Shown piece after piece: positions 34,365-43,167 of a stretch of DNA of 64,000 nucleotides. The stretch spans positions 187,896 through 251,895 of the forward strand of contig NZ_LMJB01000001.1 of NCBI RefSeq assembly GCF_001429765.1. The letters are read 5' to 3'. The stretch is from Flavobacterium sp. Root901. GTDB taxonomy: Bacteria > Bacteroidota > Bacteroidia > Flavobacteriales > Flavobacteriaceae. Position 1 is the first letter of the stretch. Each line of letters begins with the position of its first letter. The translations under genes were made by a program, and so were the position numbers. The notes under the pieces are model-generated. The model was not told the origin of the DNA and made no database searches. It was given only the letters and a program-made list of their open reading frames with translations.

Positions 34365-34850
34365 TTATTTTAAGTCTTTGGGGAATAAAGTTTTATTGGT
34401 TTTTCCTTTATAGATTGAATCCCAGCTTTCTGACTCAAACTGCAGTGAGACAAAGCCAGAGGTTGGAACATTTTCTATAAAAACATCCCCAAATTTATTA
34501 ACAAAATTTGTAATAGCCTCGTTATGTCCAAAAAGAATAACGCTTTCTAAACTATTATCACATGATTTAATAACTTTTTCTAATTGTTTAAGATCGAAAG
34601 TATAAAGTTCATCTTTAAAAATGATACTTTCTATAGGATACGAAATATTCTGGGCAAAAATCAAAGCCGTTTCTGCAGCACGCGCCGCTGTACTGCTCCA
34701 GATTATATAAGTTTTAGGAAGATAGTCTGAAATATTTACTGAAACTTCATGAGCGTCCTTGATTCCTCTTTTCATAAGCGGCCTGTCGAAATCTTTTAAA
34801 GGAGCTTCCCAACTTGATTTTGCATGACGTATTAAAATTAAATTTTTCAT
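34365..34850 (-). CDS. SixA-type histidine phosphatase
   Basis: A 161-residue member of the phosphoglycerate-mutase-like superfamily. The catalytic RHG-type motif appears as LIRHAKSSWE, and a second histidine lies in ILFGHNEAI. E. coli SixA removes phosphate from phosphohistidine proteins; the target here is unknown. It is the first gene of the sixA-ppk1-ppx cluster. Only 5 bp separate it from ppk1. Confidence 0.85.
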   Translation of the reverse strand: MKNLILIRHAKSSWEAPLKDFDRPLMKRGIKDAHEVSVNISDYLPKTYIIWSSTAARAAETALIFAQNISYPIESIIFKDELYTFDLKQLEKVIKSCDNSLESVILFGHNEAITNFVNKFGDVFIENVPTSGFVSLQFESESWDSIYKGKTNKTLFPKDLK

Positions 34851-35398
34851 AAGCTAGAAGGTTTGAAACCCCACCAAAGAGGTTACTTTTTTATTAAGTT
34901 CTAATTTACAAAAGTTATTTTAATACTTCCCTTTTTTTTATTTCCGTTAACAATAAATGCAGATTTTAATACGAATACGAAATTCTCAAAATGCTGTTAT
35001 TTTCCGTTTTTTTTCTCAAAACAGAAACCTAATAAATCATTGATTTTTAAATACAGTAATGTTTATAGTTCTTGAGCGAAACGAAACATTACAATGATAC
35101 TGGAAATGATTTGACTAAACCTACCATGCACAAGAACAATTAGAAAAAACTGACAATTCCCAATTTCTGCATTATTAACTACAAATCAATAGATGATTTG
35201 GCTCCATAATTTAAAATAATGAAAAAACAGATTTTTATCTCTCTCAAACCAAAAGATTACTAAATATACAATTTATTCTTATTCAGACAATTACGTAAAA
35301 ATTATAAAAAAATTCCGTAATTTTAAAGACGGAAAAATGCTGGCTTTCTACTAAAGGAATTAATGAGTGAAATAAGTAGTAATTAATACCCATCTATT
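34851..35398. other. 548-bp gene-free stretch between divergent operons
   Basis: AT-rich and without a credible ORF. It must hold the promoters of the sixA-ppk1 cluster (minus) and of the PorP-OmpA pair (plus), but I see no exact TAnnTTTG box on either strand. A 9-bp inverted repeat (GTAATGTTT at 35056-35064 with AAACATTAC at 35084-35092) is the only clear structure. Confidence 0.5.
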
Positions 35399-36316
35399 AT
35401 GAGAACAAAATTATTTTTCTTCGTCATTATGTGTTTAACAATTTCAGGTTACGCACAACAAGATGCACAATATACACAGTATATGTACAACACGATTAAT
35501 ATAAATCCTGCATATGCAGGATCTAGAGGTGCTTTGAGCATTTTTGGTCTCTACAGGACGCAATGGGTAGGTTTAGACGGAGCACCGGAAACGAGTGCCT
35601 TTTCGATTAATACTCCAATTAATAACAGCAAAATTGGGGTTGGACTTTCTTTGGTAAATGATAAAATAGGCCCTACAAACGAAAATAACCTCTCAGCAGA
35701 TCTCTCTTACACCATTCAAACATCGGCTGCTTTTAAGCTGTCTTTTGGAATAAAAGCCACCGCCAACTTATTTAATCTCGATATCAACAAATTAAACCCG
35801 GAGGATCAAAACGATCCTCAGTTTCAGGATCTCGATAATAAGTTTTCACCAAATATAGGAGCCGGGATTTACTGGCATTCTGATAAAGCTTATGTTGGCT
35901 TATCGGTACCTAATTTTATCGAAACCAACCAATATGATGATAATGATATTGCTATTTATAAAGACAAAATCAGTTATTACTTAATAGGAGGATACGTTTT
36001 TGATCTGGATCGCAACCAAAATTTCAAACTTAAACCTGCCGTACTGGCTAAAATGACTGAAGGCGCGCCGCTTCAGGTTGATATCTCAGCCAACTTTATG
36101 TTTGCGGAAAGATTCGTTCTGGGAGCGGCCTACAGATGGAGTGCTTCTGTGAGTGCAATGGCCGGGTTTCAAATTACAGAAGGACTTTATATTGGATACG
36201 GTTATGACCGTGAAACCACCAAATTAAACAATTATAACTCAGGATCTCATGAGATATTCCTTCGTTATGAATTCATCAAAAGCAACAGCAAAATGACCAC
36301 CCCTCGTTTCTTCTAA
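35399..36316 (+). CDS. PorP/SprF-family outer-membrane protein
   Basis: A 305-residue outer-membrane beta-barrel protein. Signal peptide MRTKLFFFVIMCLTISGYAQ, then the family's DAQYTQYMYNTININPAYAGSRG opening, and RTQWVGLDGAPE. Members assist secretion or surface attachment of particular type IX cargo, and SprF is paired with the giant adhesin SprB. The ORF ends 10 bp before an OmpA-like gene, the usual partner. No large adhesin gene precedes it here; upstream is a 548-bp empty gap. Confidence 0.9.
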   Translation: MRTKLFFFVIMCLTISGYAQQDAQYTQYMYNTININPAYAGSRGALSIFGLYRTQWVGLDGAPETSAFSINTPINNSKIGVGLSLVNDKIGPTNENNLSADLSYTIQTSAAFKLSFGIKATANLFNLDINKLNPEDQNDPQFQDLDNKFSPNIGAGIYWHSDKAYVGLSVPNFIETNQYDDNDIAIYKDKISYYLIGGYVFDLDRNQNFKLKPAVLAKMTEGAPLQVDISANFMFAERFVLGAAYRWSASVSAMAGFQITEGLYIGYGYDRETTKLNNYNSGSHEIFLRYEFIKSNSKMTTPRFF

Positions 36317-36326
36317 AAAAATCATC

Positions 36327-38261
36327 ATGAAAAACTATACTCTTTTATGTTTTATAATTCTAAATGTTTTTTATGGCTTCTGTCAGGAGTCTAAACTCAA
36401 TTTAGCTGATAAAAAATACGATAGTTATGCGTATGTAGATGCTATTAAAACTTATGAACGTATTGCCCAAAAAGGATACAAATCAGAAGACTTATATAAA
36501 AAACTTGGAAATTCTTATTATTTTAATTCTGATTTTGAAAATTCGGCCAAATGGTATTCGGAACTTTTTGCTTTGAATCCTTCCCCTGAAGCCGAATATT
36601 ACTACCGATATGCACAGTCTTTAAAGTCAACCGGACAATGGGATAAAGCAGATGTAATTCTTAACCAATTCAATACCAAATACAAAAACGATACAAGAGC
36701 CAGACTTTATAAAGAAAATGCAGATTATCTGGACAGAATCAAAGCCAATTCCGGACGTTATAAAATTGAAGATGCCGGCATCAATTCTAAATATTCTGAT
36801 TATGGAAGCATAATTCACGACAACAAAATCTATTTTGCATCGGCACGGGATACCGGAAATTTCTCTAAACGCAAACACAAATGGACGGGTGAATATTATA
36901 CCAATATTTATGATGCCGATATTGACACCCTGATCGGCGAAATATCCAGGGTAAATAAAATAAGAAGTGAAATAAATAAACGTTTTCACGAATCGTCTCC
37001 GGTTTTTACCAACGATGGAAATACGGTTTATTTTACCCGAAATAATTTTTTGAACGGCAAAAAAGGAAAAGACGCCAATAAAAATACCCTTGTAAAAATA
37101 TACAAAGCCAGTCTCGAAAATGGAAAATGGACTAATATTAAAGCACTTCCTTTTACAAGTGATAATTATAGTACGGGACATCCTGCACTCAGTCCGGATG
37201 AAAAAATACTTTATTTTGCATCTGATATGCCGGGAACAATAGGTCAGTCTGATATTTATAAGGTCAGTATTAACACTGACGGAAGTTTTGGAAATCCACA
37301 GAATCTCGGAAAAGAAATCAATACCGAAGGGAAAGAAACTTTTCCTTATGTAACCAGCGAAAATGAGATTTATTTTGCATCTGACGGACATCCCGGACTC
37401 GGAGGACTGGATGTATTTGTTGGTCAGATTGAAGCGGACGGATCTATTAGCAGCATTGAAAACCTTGGCGGCGATATTAATTCTCCTAAAGATGATTTTG
37501 CTTATATCATTGATCCTGTTTCAAGAAAAGGCTATTTTTCTTCTAATAAGGATGGCGGACTTGGTTCTGACGACATTTACCAATTTCTCGAAACTAAACG
37601 TTTAAAATGTATGCAGGAATTAAGCGGAGTTATTACAGATGCTTCAACCGGTGCAATTCTGCCTGGAACAAAAGTAACTTTATATGATGATATGCAAAAA
37701 ACCAAAAATTCCGGTATTGCTGATTCTGCCGGAAGATATAATTTTGATGTCGAATGTGGAAAAAACTATAATATAAGAGCAGAAAAACCAGATTATGCTA
37801 CTAAAGAGGTGAATGTTACTATTGGGAAAACAACAGGAAAAACAGACCTTACTATTCCACTGGAAAAATCAGTCTGCAAAGTGATGATTGGCGATGATCT
37901 TGGGAAATGTTTTAATATAAAAATGATCTATTTTGATCTTGATAAATCAGACATTACAACTGCGGCAGCATTGGATCTTGAAAAAATATTAGATGTTTTA
38001 AATCAACATCCAAACATGAAACTTGATATTCGTTCTCATACAGACAGCAGGGCCTCGCATCAATACAATCAGGCATTATCTGACCGTAGAGCAAAATCAA
38101 CTATTGAATGGCTTATTAAAAACGGCGCGGCCAAAAATCGTTTATCCGGAAAAGGATATGGAGAAACAGAATTGGTAAATAACTGTTCAGATAATGTAGA
38201 ATGCTCTGAAACAGAACACCAAATGAATCGAAGAAGCGAATTTATTATCACAGGATTGTAA
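36327..38261 (+). CDS. OmpA-family protein with TPR, WD40-like and Cna-type domains
   Basis: A 644-residue periplasmic/outer-membrane-anchored protein of the PorE type. After a signal peptide (MKNYTLLCFIILNVFYGFCQ) come TPR-like helices (about 25-130), PD40/WD40-like repeats (for example HPALSPDEKILYFASD and SPVFTNDGNTVYF, about 150-430), a carboxypeptidase-regulatory-like domain (about 435-515: LSGVITDASTGAILPGTKV), and a C-terminal OmpA peptidoglycan-binding domain with MIYFDLDKSDIT...RSHTDSRA...RRSEFII. Such proteins tie the type IX apparatus to peptidoglycan. It is co-transcribed with the PorP/SprF gene. Confidence 0.9.
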   Translation: MKNYTLLCFIILNVFYGFCQESKLNLADKKYDSYAYVDAIKTYERIAQKGYKSEDLYKKLGNSYYFNSDFENSAKWYSELFALNPSPEAEYYYRYAQSLKSTGQWDKADVILNQFNTKYKNDTRARLYKENADYLDRIKANSGRYKIEDAGINSKYSDYGSIIHDNKIYFASARDTGNFSKRKHKWTGEYYTNIYDADIDTLIGEISRVNKIRSEINKRFHESSPVFTNDGNTVYFTRNNFLNGKKGKDANKNTLVKIYKASLENGKWTNIKALPFTSDNYSTGHPALSPDEKILYFASDMPGTIGQSDIYKVSINTDGSFGNPQNLGKEINTEGKETFPYVTSENEIYFASDGHPGLGGLDVFVGQIEADGSISSIENLGGDINSPKDDFAYIIDPVSRKGYFSSNKDGGLGSDDIYQFLETKRLKCMQELSGVITDASTGAILPGTKVTLYDDMQKTKNSGIADSAGRYNFDVECGKNYNIRAEKPDYATKEVNVTIGKTTGKTDLTIPLEKSVCKVMIGDDLGKCFNIKMIYFDLDKSDITTAAALDLEKILDVLNQHPNMKLDIRSHTDSRASHQYNQALSDRRAKSTIEWLIKNGAAKNRLSGKGYGETELVNNCSDNVECSETEHQMNRRSEFIITGL

Positions 38262-38281
38262 ATAAAAAGAACTTTAAACTT

Positions 38282-38314
38282 AAAAAAGCTGTCTAAAATC
38301 AGACAGCTTTTTTA
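38282..38314. terminator. Bidirectional intrinsic terminator
   Basis: AAAAAAGCTGTCT pairs with AGACAGCTTTTTT over a short loop. It lies between the convergent OmpA and CAP genes. Confidence 0.9.
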
Positions 38315-38379
38315 ATAAAAACGTCATTACAATTCAGGAATTGTAACAACAAACTAACCAACCAGTTCAAATGTTTCTT

Positions 38380-38880
38380 TTAAATCTTTACAAATATATT
38401 TGTATAATATTTCTTTCCGTTAGCATCAGTTAAAACTGAAATCCCAAAATGAGTATAATCGCCTTCAATATTTTCTTTATGTGCAGCGCTTTTCAGCCAG
38501 CCTTGTAAAGCTGCTTTAGAGGTTTGGTAATTGTACGCTACGTTTTCTCCCACTTTTTTAGCACCAAGCTCACTTACAATATTCTTTGAGCGAGAGGCAA
38601 AACCATTGTGATTAAGATCATTATTTTTAATCATGTACCGAGTGTGTTCTTCGCATTTACTAGAAATATAATTGTTTATCTGCAATGCTTTTAGACCAAT
38701 ACTTACTCTGTATTTGTTTATTAACTTCATTGTTTCCAGCTCTGAGGAATTATAGCTGTAATTAGTAGTTGCTTCTGGAGTTGCAGCACTACTCTTTTTT
38801 CCATCTATATTATTTGCAGAGCATGAGTTCATTGTGACAGACATCACAATGAACACCATGGCGCACATAATCTTTTTCAT
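38380..38880 (-). CDS. CAP-domain lipoprotein
   Basis: A 166-residue lipoprotein: signal MKKIMCAMVFIVMSVTMNSC with the lipobox Cys at about 20, a low-complexity linker, and a CAP/SCP (PR-1) domain from about residue 45. Family residues are visible in HTRYMIKNNDLNHNGF, VGENVAYNY and WLKSAAHKENIEGDYTHFGI. Bacterial CAP proteins are secreted or lipid-anchored and mostly uncharacterised. It is a single gene; the 171 bp upstream hold nothing recognisable. Confidence 0.88.
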   Translation of the reverse strand: MKKIMCAMVFIVMSVTMNSCSANNIDGKKSSAATPEATTNYSYNSSELETMKLINKYRVSIGLKALQINNYISSKCEEHTRYMIKNNDLNHNGFASRSKNIVSELGAKKVGENVAYNYQTSKAALQGWLKSAAHKENIEGDYTHFGISVLTDANGKKYYTNIFVKI

Positions 38881-39051
38881 ATCATTAGTAGTTTAAAGAT
38901 TTAAAGTAAATGTTGGGGCAAATTCTTTAAAATTATTATGTGACAATTTCTCCTTATTTATGCTTCAAAACTATTCAATATATCGGTTAAATGCAAAAAT
39001 AATCGATGAAATACATTATTTCATTTTAAATAAACATAAAAATCTTACAAA

Positions 39052-39696
39052 CTAAGATGATAGGCGTTCAATCTTCCAGGAAAAATCAGATTGGCTGGTA
39101 TAACGAATTCTGTCATGTAATCTGTTAGGTCTTCCCTGCCAAAATTCTACTTGAAGAGGAGTAACTACAAATCCTCCCCAGTTATCTGGTCTTGGGATTG
39201 GCTTTCCTTCAAATTCGGCTTCTAACTTCTTTAGATTTTCTTCTAAAAAAGATCTCGACGGAATAACTTCACTTTGATGAGAAACAATTGCGCCCAGCTT
39301 ACTTCCTTCGGGACGGGAATCAAAATAATTATCTGAAATAATTTCAGAAGTTCTTTGGGCTATTCCTTTTATAATGACCTGTCTCTCCATATCCTGCCAA
39401 AAAAATGACAAACACACATTTGGATTCGCCGTAATGGCTTTTCCTTTTTCAGAATCGTAATTGGTATAAAATATAAATCCTTCTTCGGAGAATTTTTTCA
39501 GCAAAACGACACGAGATTTTGGAAATCCATCCAGACCAATTGTCGAAATTGTCATGGCATTTACTTCTCCGCTTCCGCCAAAATCCTCAACTTCATGAAA
39601 CCATCTTTTAAAAAGATTAATGGGATCTTCCGGAATGTTAGTTTCTAACAATTCACTTTTCTCGTAAGACTTTCTGTAATTACTTAAATCGTTCAT
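39052..39696 (-). CDS. pdxH: Pyridoxamine 5'-phosphate oxidase
   Basis: A 214-residue FMN enzyme making pyridoxal 5'-phosphate from PNP or PMP. The FMN-binding segments SRVVLLKKFSEEGFIFYTNY and SFFWQDMERQVIIKG are present, and the C-terminal PNP oxidase motif EFWQGRPNRLHDRIRY is intact. Normal length. It lies 75 bp downstream of rnz on the same strand. Confidence 0.94.
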   Translation of the reverse strand: MNDLSNYRKSYEKSELLETNIPEDPINLFKRWFHEVEDFGGSGEVNAMTISTIGLDGFPKSRVVLLKKFSEEGFIFYTNYDSEKGKAITANPNVCLSFFWQDMERQVIIKGIAQRTSEIISDNYFDSRPEGSKLGAIVSHQSEVIPSRSFLEENLKKLEAEFEGKPIPRPDNWGGFVVTPLQVEFWQGRPNRLHDRIRYTSQSDFSWKIERLSS

Positions 39697-39771
39697 CTTC
39701 TTTTGTTTTTTTTATTTCAGGTTTCAAGCTGCAAAAAACTAATAAGCTCAGCATCTTAGAATCTTAGATCT

Positions 39772-40677
39772 TTAAAAATTAAACGAAACCCCGTCATCTC
39801 CTAAAAGTACATTTGGAAAAACTTCTAAAGCTTCTGTTTTAAATGGTTCTATTCCGTCGTAACGGGTTGAATAATGTCCTAAAATTAAATGTTTTACATT
39901 GGCTTTCAGGGCAATTGTTGCTGCTTCTTTAGCAGTTGAATGTAAAGTTTTTTGAGCCAAAGCGGCTTCCGAATTTAAAAATGTAGCTTCGTGATATAAA
40001 ACATCTACATCTTTTATAATGGGTATAATATCTTCGTTATAAACCGTATCCGAACAAAAAGCATAGCTCATTGGCGGGACAGGATCAAAAGTCAGTTTTT
40101 CATTTTCAATAACGCTTCCATCATCAAGCGTAATATTACCTCCGTTTTTTATTTTTTGATAATAAGCCACATGAATGCCATATTGTTGTACCGCTTCAGC
40201 ATTTAGTTTCCTTTCTGCCGGTTTTTCCTGAAATAAATAACCGTTAGTATAAACGCGATGTTTAAGCGGAATTGTTTTCACAATTACTTTCTGATCTTCA
40301 AAAATAACTTCACTTTCTTTTGACTCCAATTCATGAAAAAAAAGCGAATAAGTTGTCCAGGATTCTGTTAATTTTAATTGAAGCAGAATTAGTTCTTTAA
40401 TTCCTTTCGGACCGTAAACATGTAAATCGGTTGTTCTTCCTAAAAGTGAGAAAGTAGAAATAGTTCCAATTAATCCATACAAATGATCGCCATGAAGATG
40501 CGAAATAAAGATGTGGTTAATCTTAGAAAATTTGATTTTGTTTTTTCGAAGCTGTACCTGAGTTCCTTCTCCGCAGTCAATTAAAAACAAACGGTTTCTA
40601 ATTTCTAAAACCTGTGAAGTAGGATTTGTAAGCGTTCTGGGAGTTGCGGCATAACAGCCAAGTATAGTTAAATTCAT
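39772..40677 (-). CDS. rnz: Ribonuclease Z
   Basis: A 301-residue metallo-beta-lactamase-fold endonuclease that trims tRNA 3' ends. The zinc motif HLHGDH (in ISHLHGDHLYGL) is near residue 60, with further metal ligands in AFCSDTVYNEDI, VLYHEATFL and LILGHYSTRYDG. Length is normal for the short bacterial form. It lies between a STAS-like gene and pdxH. Confidence 0.93.
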   Translation of the reverse strand: MNLTILGCYAATPRTLTNPTSQVLEIRNRLFLIDCGEGTQVQLRKNKIKFSKINHIFISHLHGDHLYGLIGTISTFSLLGRTTDLHVYGPKGIKELILLQLKLTESWTTYSLFFHELESKESEVIFEDQKVIVKTIPLKHRVYTNGYLFQEKPAERKLNAEAVQQYGIHVAYYQKIKNGGNITLDDGSVIENEKLTFDPVPPMSYAFCSDTVYNEDIIPIIKDVDVLYHEATFLNSEAALAQKTLHSTAKEAATIALKANVKHLILGHYSTRYDGIEPFKTEALEVFPNVLLGDDGVSFNF

Positions 40678-40680
40678 TAT

Positions 40681-40767
40681 TAATTTTAGATTTAAGAGTT
40701 CAGATTTTAAATTTTAGATTGAGTGCTGAACTAAAATCTGAAATCAACAATCTAAAATCTAAAATTA
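40681..40767. repeat. Nested AT-rich palindrome before rnz
   Basis: An outer perfect 13-bp inverted repeat (40681-40693 with 40755-40767) encloses a 9-bp one (CAGATTTTA at 40701-40709 with TAAAATCTG at 40732-40740). It fills the rnz / STAS-like gap and touches the end of the STAS-like gene. Confidence 0.6.
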
Positions 40768-41097
40768 AAACCCCAGGTCTCTTTCAATTTCTTCCATTTC
40801 GATAATATCATGCGCCTCCAAAAGTGAAGGAACAACAGCCAATTTATCTGAAATAGCATTAAAGTCAAGATCGGATGCCACAATTACAAATGATTTTTTT
40901 GCTTTTTTATGCACTTTTGAAAGTGGTAAAAAAGCCTTTAAATCTTTTTCCGTTACAGCAGAATCTGATGATAAATCGATTATAATATTTTGTTTTTCAA
41001 AGGTTTTAAACTGCTGCGTTACTTTTTCCAAAAAAGCATTTACATCTCCTTGTGTATCCTTAATCGTAACGGTATGTCCTTTTTGATCTACTTTCAT
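40765..41097 (-). CDS. STAS-like small protein, partner gene of rnz
   Basis: A 110-residue cytoplasmic protein, MKVDQKGHTVTIKDTQGDV at the start, then alternating helices and strands (FEKQNIIIDLSSDSAV, SFVIVASDLDF) that resemble a STAS or anti-sigma-factor-antagonist fold. It lacks the usual phosphorylatable serine motif. In Bacteroidota similar ORFs are often labelled ribonuclease Z only because they precede rnz. Function unknown; position suggests co-transcription with rnz. Confidence 0.6.
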   Translation of the reverse strand: MKVDQKGHTVTIKDTQGDVNAFLEKVTQQFKTFEKQNIIIDLSSDSAVTEKDLKAFLPLSKVHKKAKKSFVIVASDLDFNAISDKLAVVPSLLEAHDIIEMEEIERDLGF

Positions 41098-41195
41098 TTT
41101 TTAATGTATGGGGCTTGTATAAAAATTGATTTTCTGAGAGCTAAGGTACGAAGTTTTTTTATTTGTTGTTTCAAGTTTAAGGTTTCAGGTTACAC

Positions 41196-41280
41196 GTTTG
41201 TCAGGCTGAGCGAAGTCGAAGCCTCTTTTCAAAAAGAATGTTCTTGTGCAAATCCCTTCGACTTCGCTCAGGGTGACAAC
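41196..41280. repeat. Palindromic intergenic repeat (CTGAGCGAAGTCGAAG family)
   Basis: The core CTGAGCGAAGTCGAAG is present on the left (41206-41221) and as its complement on the right, with the arms GTTTGTCAGG and GGGTGACAAC extending the pairing. It is GC-richer than its surroundings and is a very widespread intergenic palindrome family. It lies between pyrB and the STAS-like gene. Confidence 0.8.
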
Positions 41281-41319
41281 GTATAAACTGAAAACTTCGA
41301 CTGCGACTGAAAACTTAAT

Positions 41320-42246
41320 TTATTGTATTTTAGATGCCAAAAGGTAAATAACTGCCATTCTGATCGCTACACCATTTTCAACCTGATTCAAAATTACAGA
41401 ATGATCAGAATCAGCAACTTCAGAAGTAATTTCTACTCCTCTGTTTATTGGGCCCGGGTGCATGATTACGATTTCTTTACCAAGGGAATCCAAAAGCGGT
41501 TTATCGACTCCGTACTGCTGTGCGTATTCACGTGTTGAAGGGAAAAAGTTGACATCCATACGTTCATTTTGTACACGAAGCATATTGGCAACGTCACACC
41601 ATTCAAGAGCTTTACGTAAGTTTGGTTCAACCGTAACTCCCAAAGATTCAATATATCTCGGAATTAATGTTTTTGGCCCGCATACTTTTACTTCCGCACC
41701 CTGCATCTGCAAAGCATATATATTTGATAAAGCTACTCTGGAGTGTAAAATATCTCCAACAATAACTACTTTTTTTCCGGCTACATCGCCTAATTTTTCC
41801 CGGATTGAATAACTGTCTAATAAAGCCTGAGTTGGATGTTCGTGTGCACCGTCTCCGGCATTTACAATACTGGCTTTGACATTTTTAGATAAAAAATAAG
41901 CCGCTCCGGGATTGGAGTGGCGCATTACAACCATATCAACTTTCATGGAAAGGATATTATTTACAGTATCAATCAGGGTTTCTCCTTTTTTAACTGATGA
42001 CTGAGCTGCAGAAAAACTGATCACATCAGCAGATAAACGTTTCTGCGCCAATTCGAAAGAAAGTTTTGTTCTTGTACTGTTTTCGAAAAATATATTGGCA
42101 ATGGTAATATCTCGTAATGAAGGAACTTTTTTAATAGGTCGGTTTATGACTTCTTTAAAATGATCTGCCGTTTCAAAAATCAGGTTAATATCATTCTCAT
42201 TGATATATTTTATTCCTAATAAATGATCTACGCTTAATTCTTTCAT
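41320..42246 (-). CDS. pyrB: Aspartate carbamoyltransferase, catalytic subunit
   Basis: A 308-residue enzyme forming N-carbamoyl-aspartate in pyrimidine synthesis. The carbamoyl-phosphate motif FFENSTRTKLSFE is present, followed by MRHSNPGAAYFLS (HPxQ region: DGAHEHPTQALLDSYSI) and the C-terminal MHPGPINRGVEI. Normal length. It lies behind pyrR in the same direction with a 181-bp repeat-rich spacer. No regulatory subunit gene (pyrI) is next to it. Confidence 0.95.
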   Translation of the reverse strand: MKELSVDHLLGIKYINENDINLIFETADHFKEVINRPIKKVPSLRDITIANIFFENSTRTKLSFELAQKRLSADVISFSAAQSSVKKGETLIDTVNNILSMKVDMVVMRHSNPGAAYFLSKNVKASIVNAGDGAHEHPTQALLDSYSIREKLGDVAGKKVVIVGDILHSRVALSNIYALQMQGAEVKVCGPKTLIPRYIESLGVTVEPNLRKALEWCDVANMLRVQNERMDVNFFPSTREYAQQYGVDKPLLDSLGKEIVIMHPGPINRGVEITSEVADSDHSVILNQVENGVAIRMAVIYLLASKIQ

Positions 42247-42427
42247 GTTTAATATTTAACTGTTTTTACTGTTTAATCGTTTTTGACGTTTAATCGTTTA
42301 TTTGTTTTATCGTTTAATCGCCCTCTCTTGGCCGTTAAATCTATAAACAATTACGCTTCAACTATTTTTAATTGTTTAATCGAAATGAATCGATTAAACA
42401 ATTAACCGATTAAACGATTAACCAAAT
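42247..42427. repeat. Cluster of GTTTAATCG repeats in the pyrR-pyrB spacer
   Basis: Four direct copies of the 9-mer GTTTAATCG (42271, 42288, 42312, 42374) and two inverted copies CGATTAAAC (42391, 42407). The last direct copy and first inverted copy form a 13-bp perfect hairpin (42371-42383 with 42390-42402 approximately) around AATGAA. Confidence 0.75.
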
Positions 42428-42967
42428 TTAATTTGTCACTAAGTGAACAATATCTTCACCATCATTTTCTTTCCAGCTCACAATAACTTTTTCGCCATTA
42501 ATAGCATCTACCTGACGGCCGCGGTAATCGGGCTGAATTGGTAAATGACGGCTGAAACGTCTGTCAATCAATACTAATAATTCAATTTCAGAAGGTCTTC
42601 CAAAAGACTGAATTGCAGTTAAAGCAGAACGAATACTTCTTCCGGTAAACAATACATCATCAATAAAAATGACTTTTTTGTCTTCGACTATAAAATTGAT
42701 TTGAGTTTTATTGGCTTCAAGAGGTTTATCTGTACGGCGAAAATCATCCCTGAAAAAAGTGATGTCGAGATATCCCAAAGAAATTTCAGGAACCTTGTAT
42801 TCGTCTTCTAAGATTTGTTTTAAACGTTCAGCTAAAAAAATACCGCGAGGCTGAATTCCCACTAAAATAGTATTCGAAAAATCTAAGTGTTTCTCAATTA
42901 ACTGACAAGCCAAACGATGGAGTATGATAGTAACTTCTTTTGAATTAAGTAATACTTTTTGGCTCAT
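42428..42967 (-). CDS. pyrR: Bifunctional pyr-operon regulator / uracil phosphoribosyltransferase
   Basis: A 179-residue PRTase-fold protein. The PRPP-binding motif VIFIDDVLFTGRSIRSAL and the substrate segment GIQPRGIFLAERL are present. In other bacteria PyrR binds a leader-RNA hairpin to attenuate the pyr operon and has uracil PRTase activity; RNA control in Bacteroidota is not established. It has its own TAnnTTTG promoter and precedes pyrB on the same strand. Confidence 0.9.
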   Translation of the reverse strand: MSQKVLLNSKEVTIILHRLACQLIEKHLDFSNTILVGIQPRGIFLAERLKQILEDEYKVPEISLGYLDITFFRDDFRRTDKPLEANKTQINFIVEDKKVIFIDDVLFTGRSIRSALTAIQSFGRPSEIELLVLIDRRFSRHLPIQPDYRGRQVDAINGEKVIVSWKENDGEDIVHLVTN

Positions 42968-42991
42968 AATTTACTGACTTATTTAGTTGGG

Positions 42992-42999
42992 CAAATATA
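42992..42999 (-). promoter_or_regulatory. -7 promoter box of pyrR (TATATTTG)
   Basis: An exact TAnnTTTG match on the minus strand, 24 bases before the pyrR ATG. Confidence 0.6.
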
Positions 43000-43167
43000 C
43001 GGAATTGGAATTTATTTGTTGGGGTGTTAGATGGGGAAATATTATTTTGAAAAATTAACATTTAAAAAACTACATTTAAAAACATTAAATGAGAAATTTC
43101 AAGTTTATAATTTACATTACTAAAAATTAAAATATCTTACGTATAATTGTAGTATTAAATAAAAAAT

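Noticed and set aside
36627..37391. Minus-strand ORF of 254 residues inside the OmpA-family gene
   Set aside because: Rich in Phe, Ile and Cys as expected of antisense to a Gly/Lys/Asp-rich coding frame. No start context, and the plus-strand domains are clear.
42247..42427. CRISPR array from the repeated GTTTAATCG units
   Set aside because: The unit is only 9 bp, spacing is irregular (17, 24 and 62 bases), copies occur in both orientations, and no cas gene is near.
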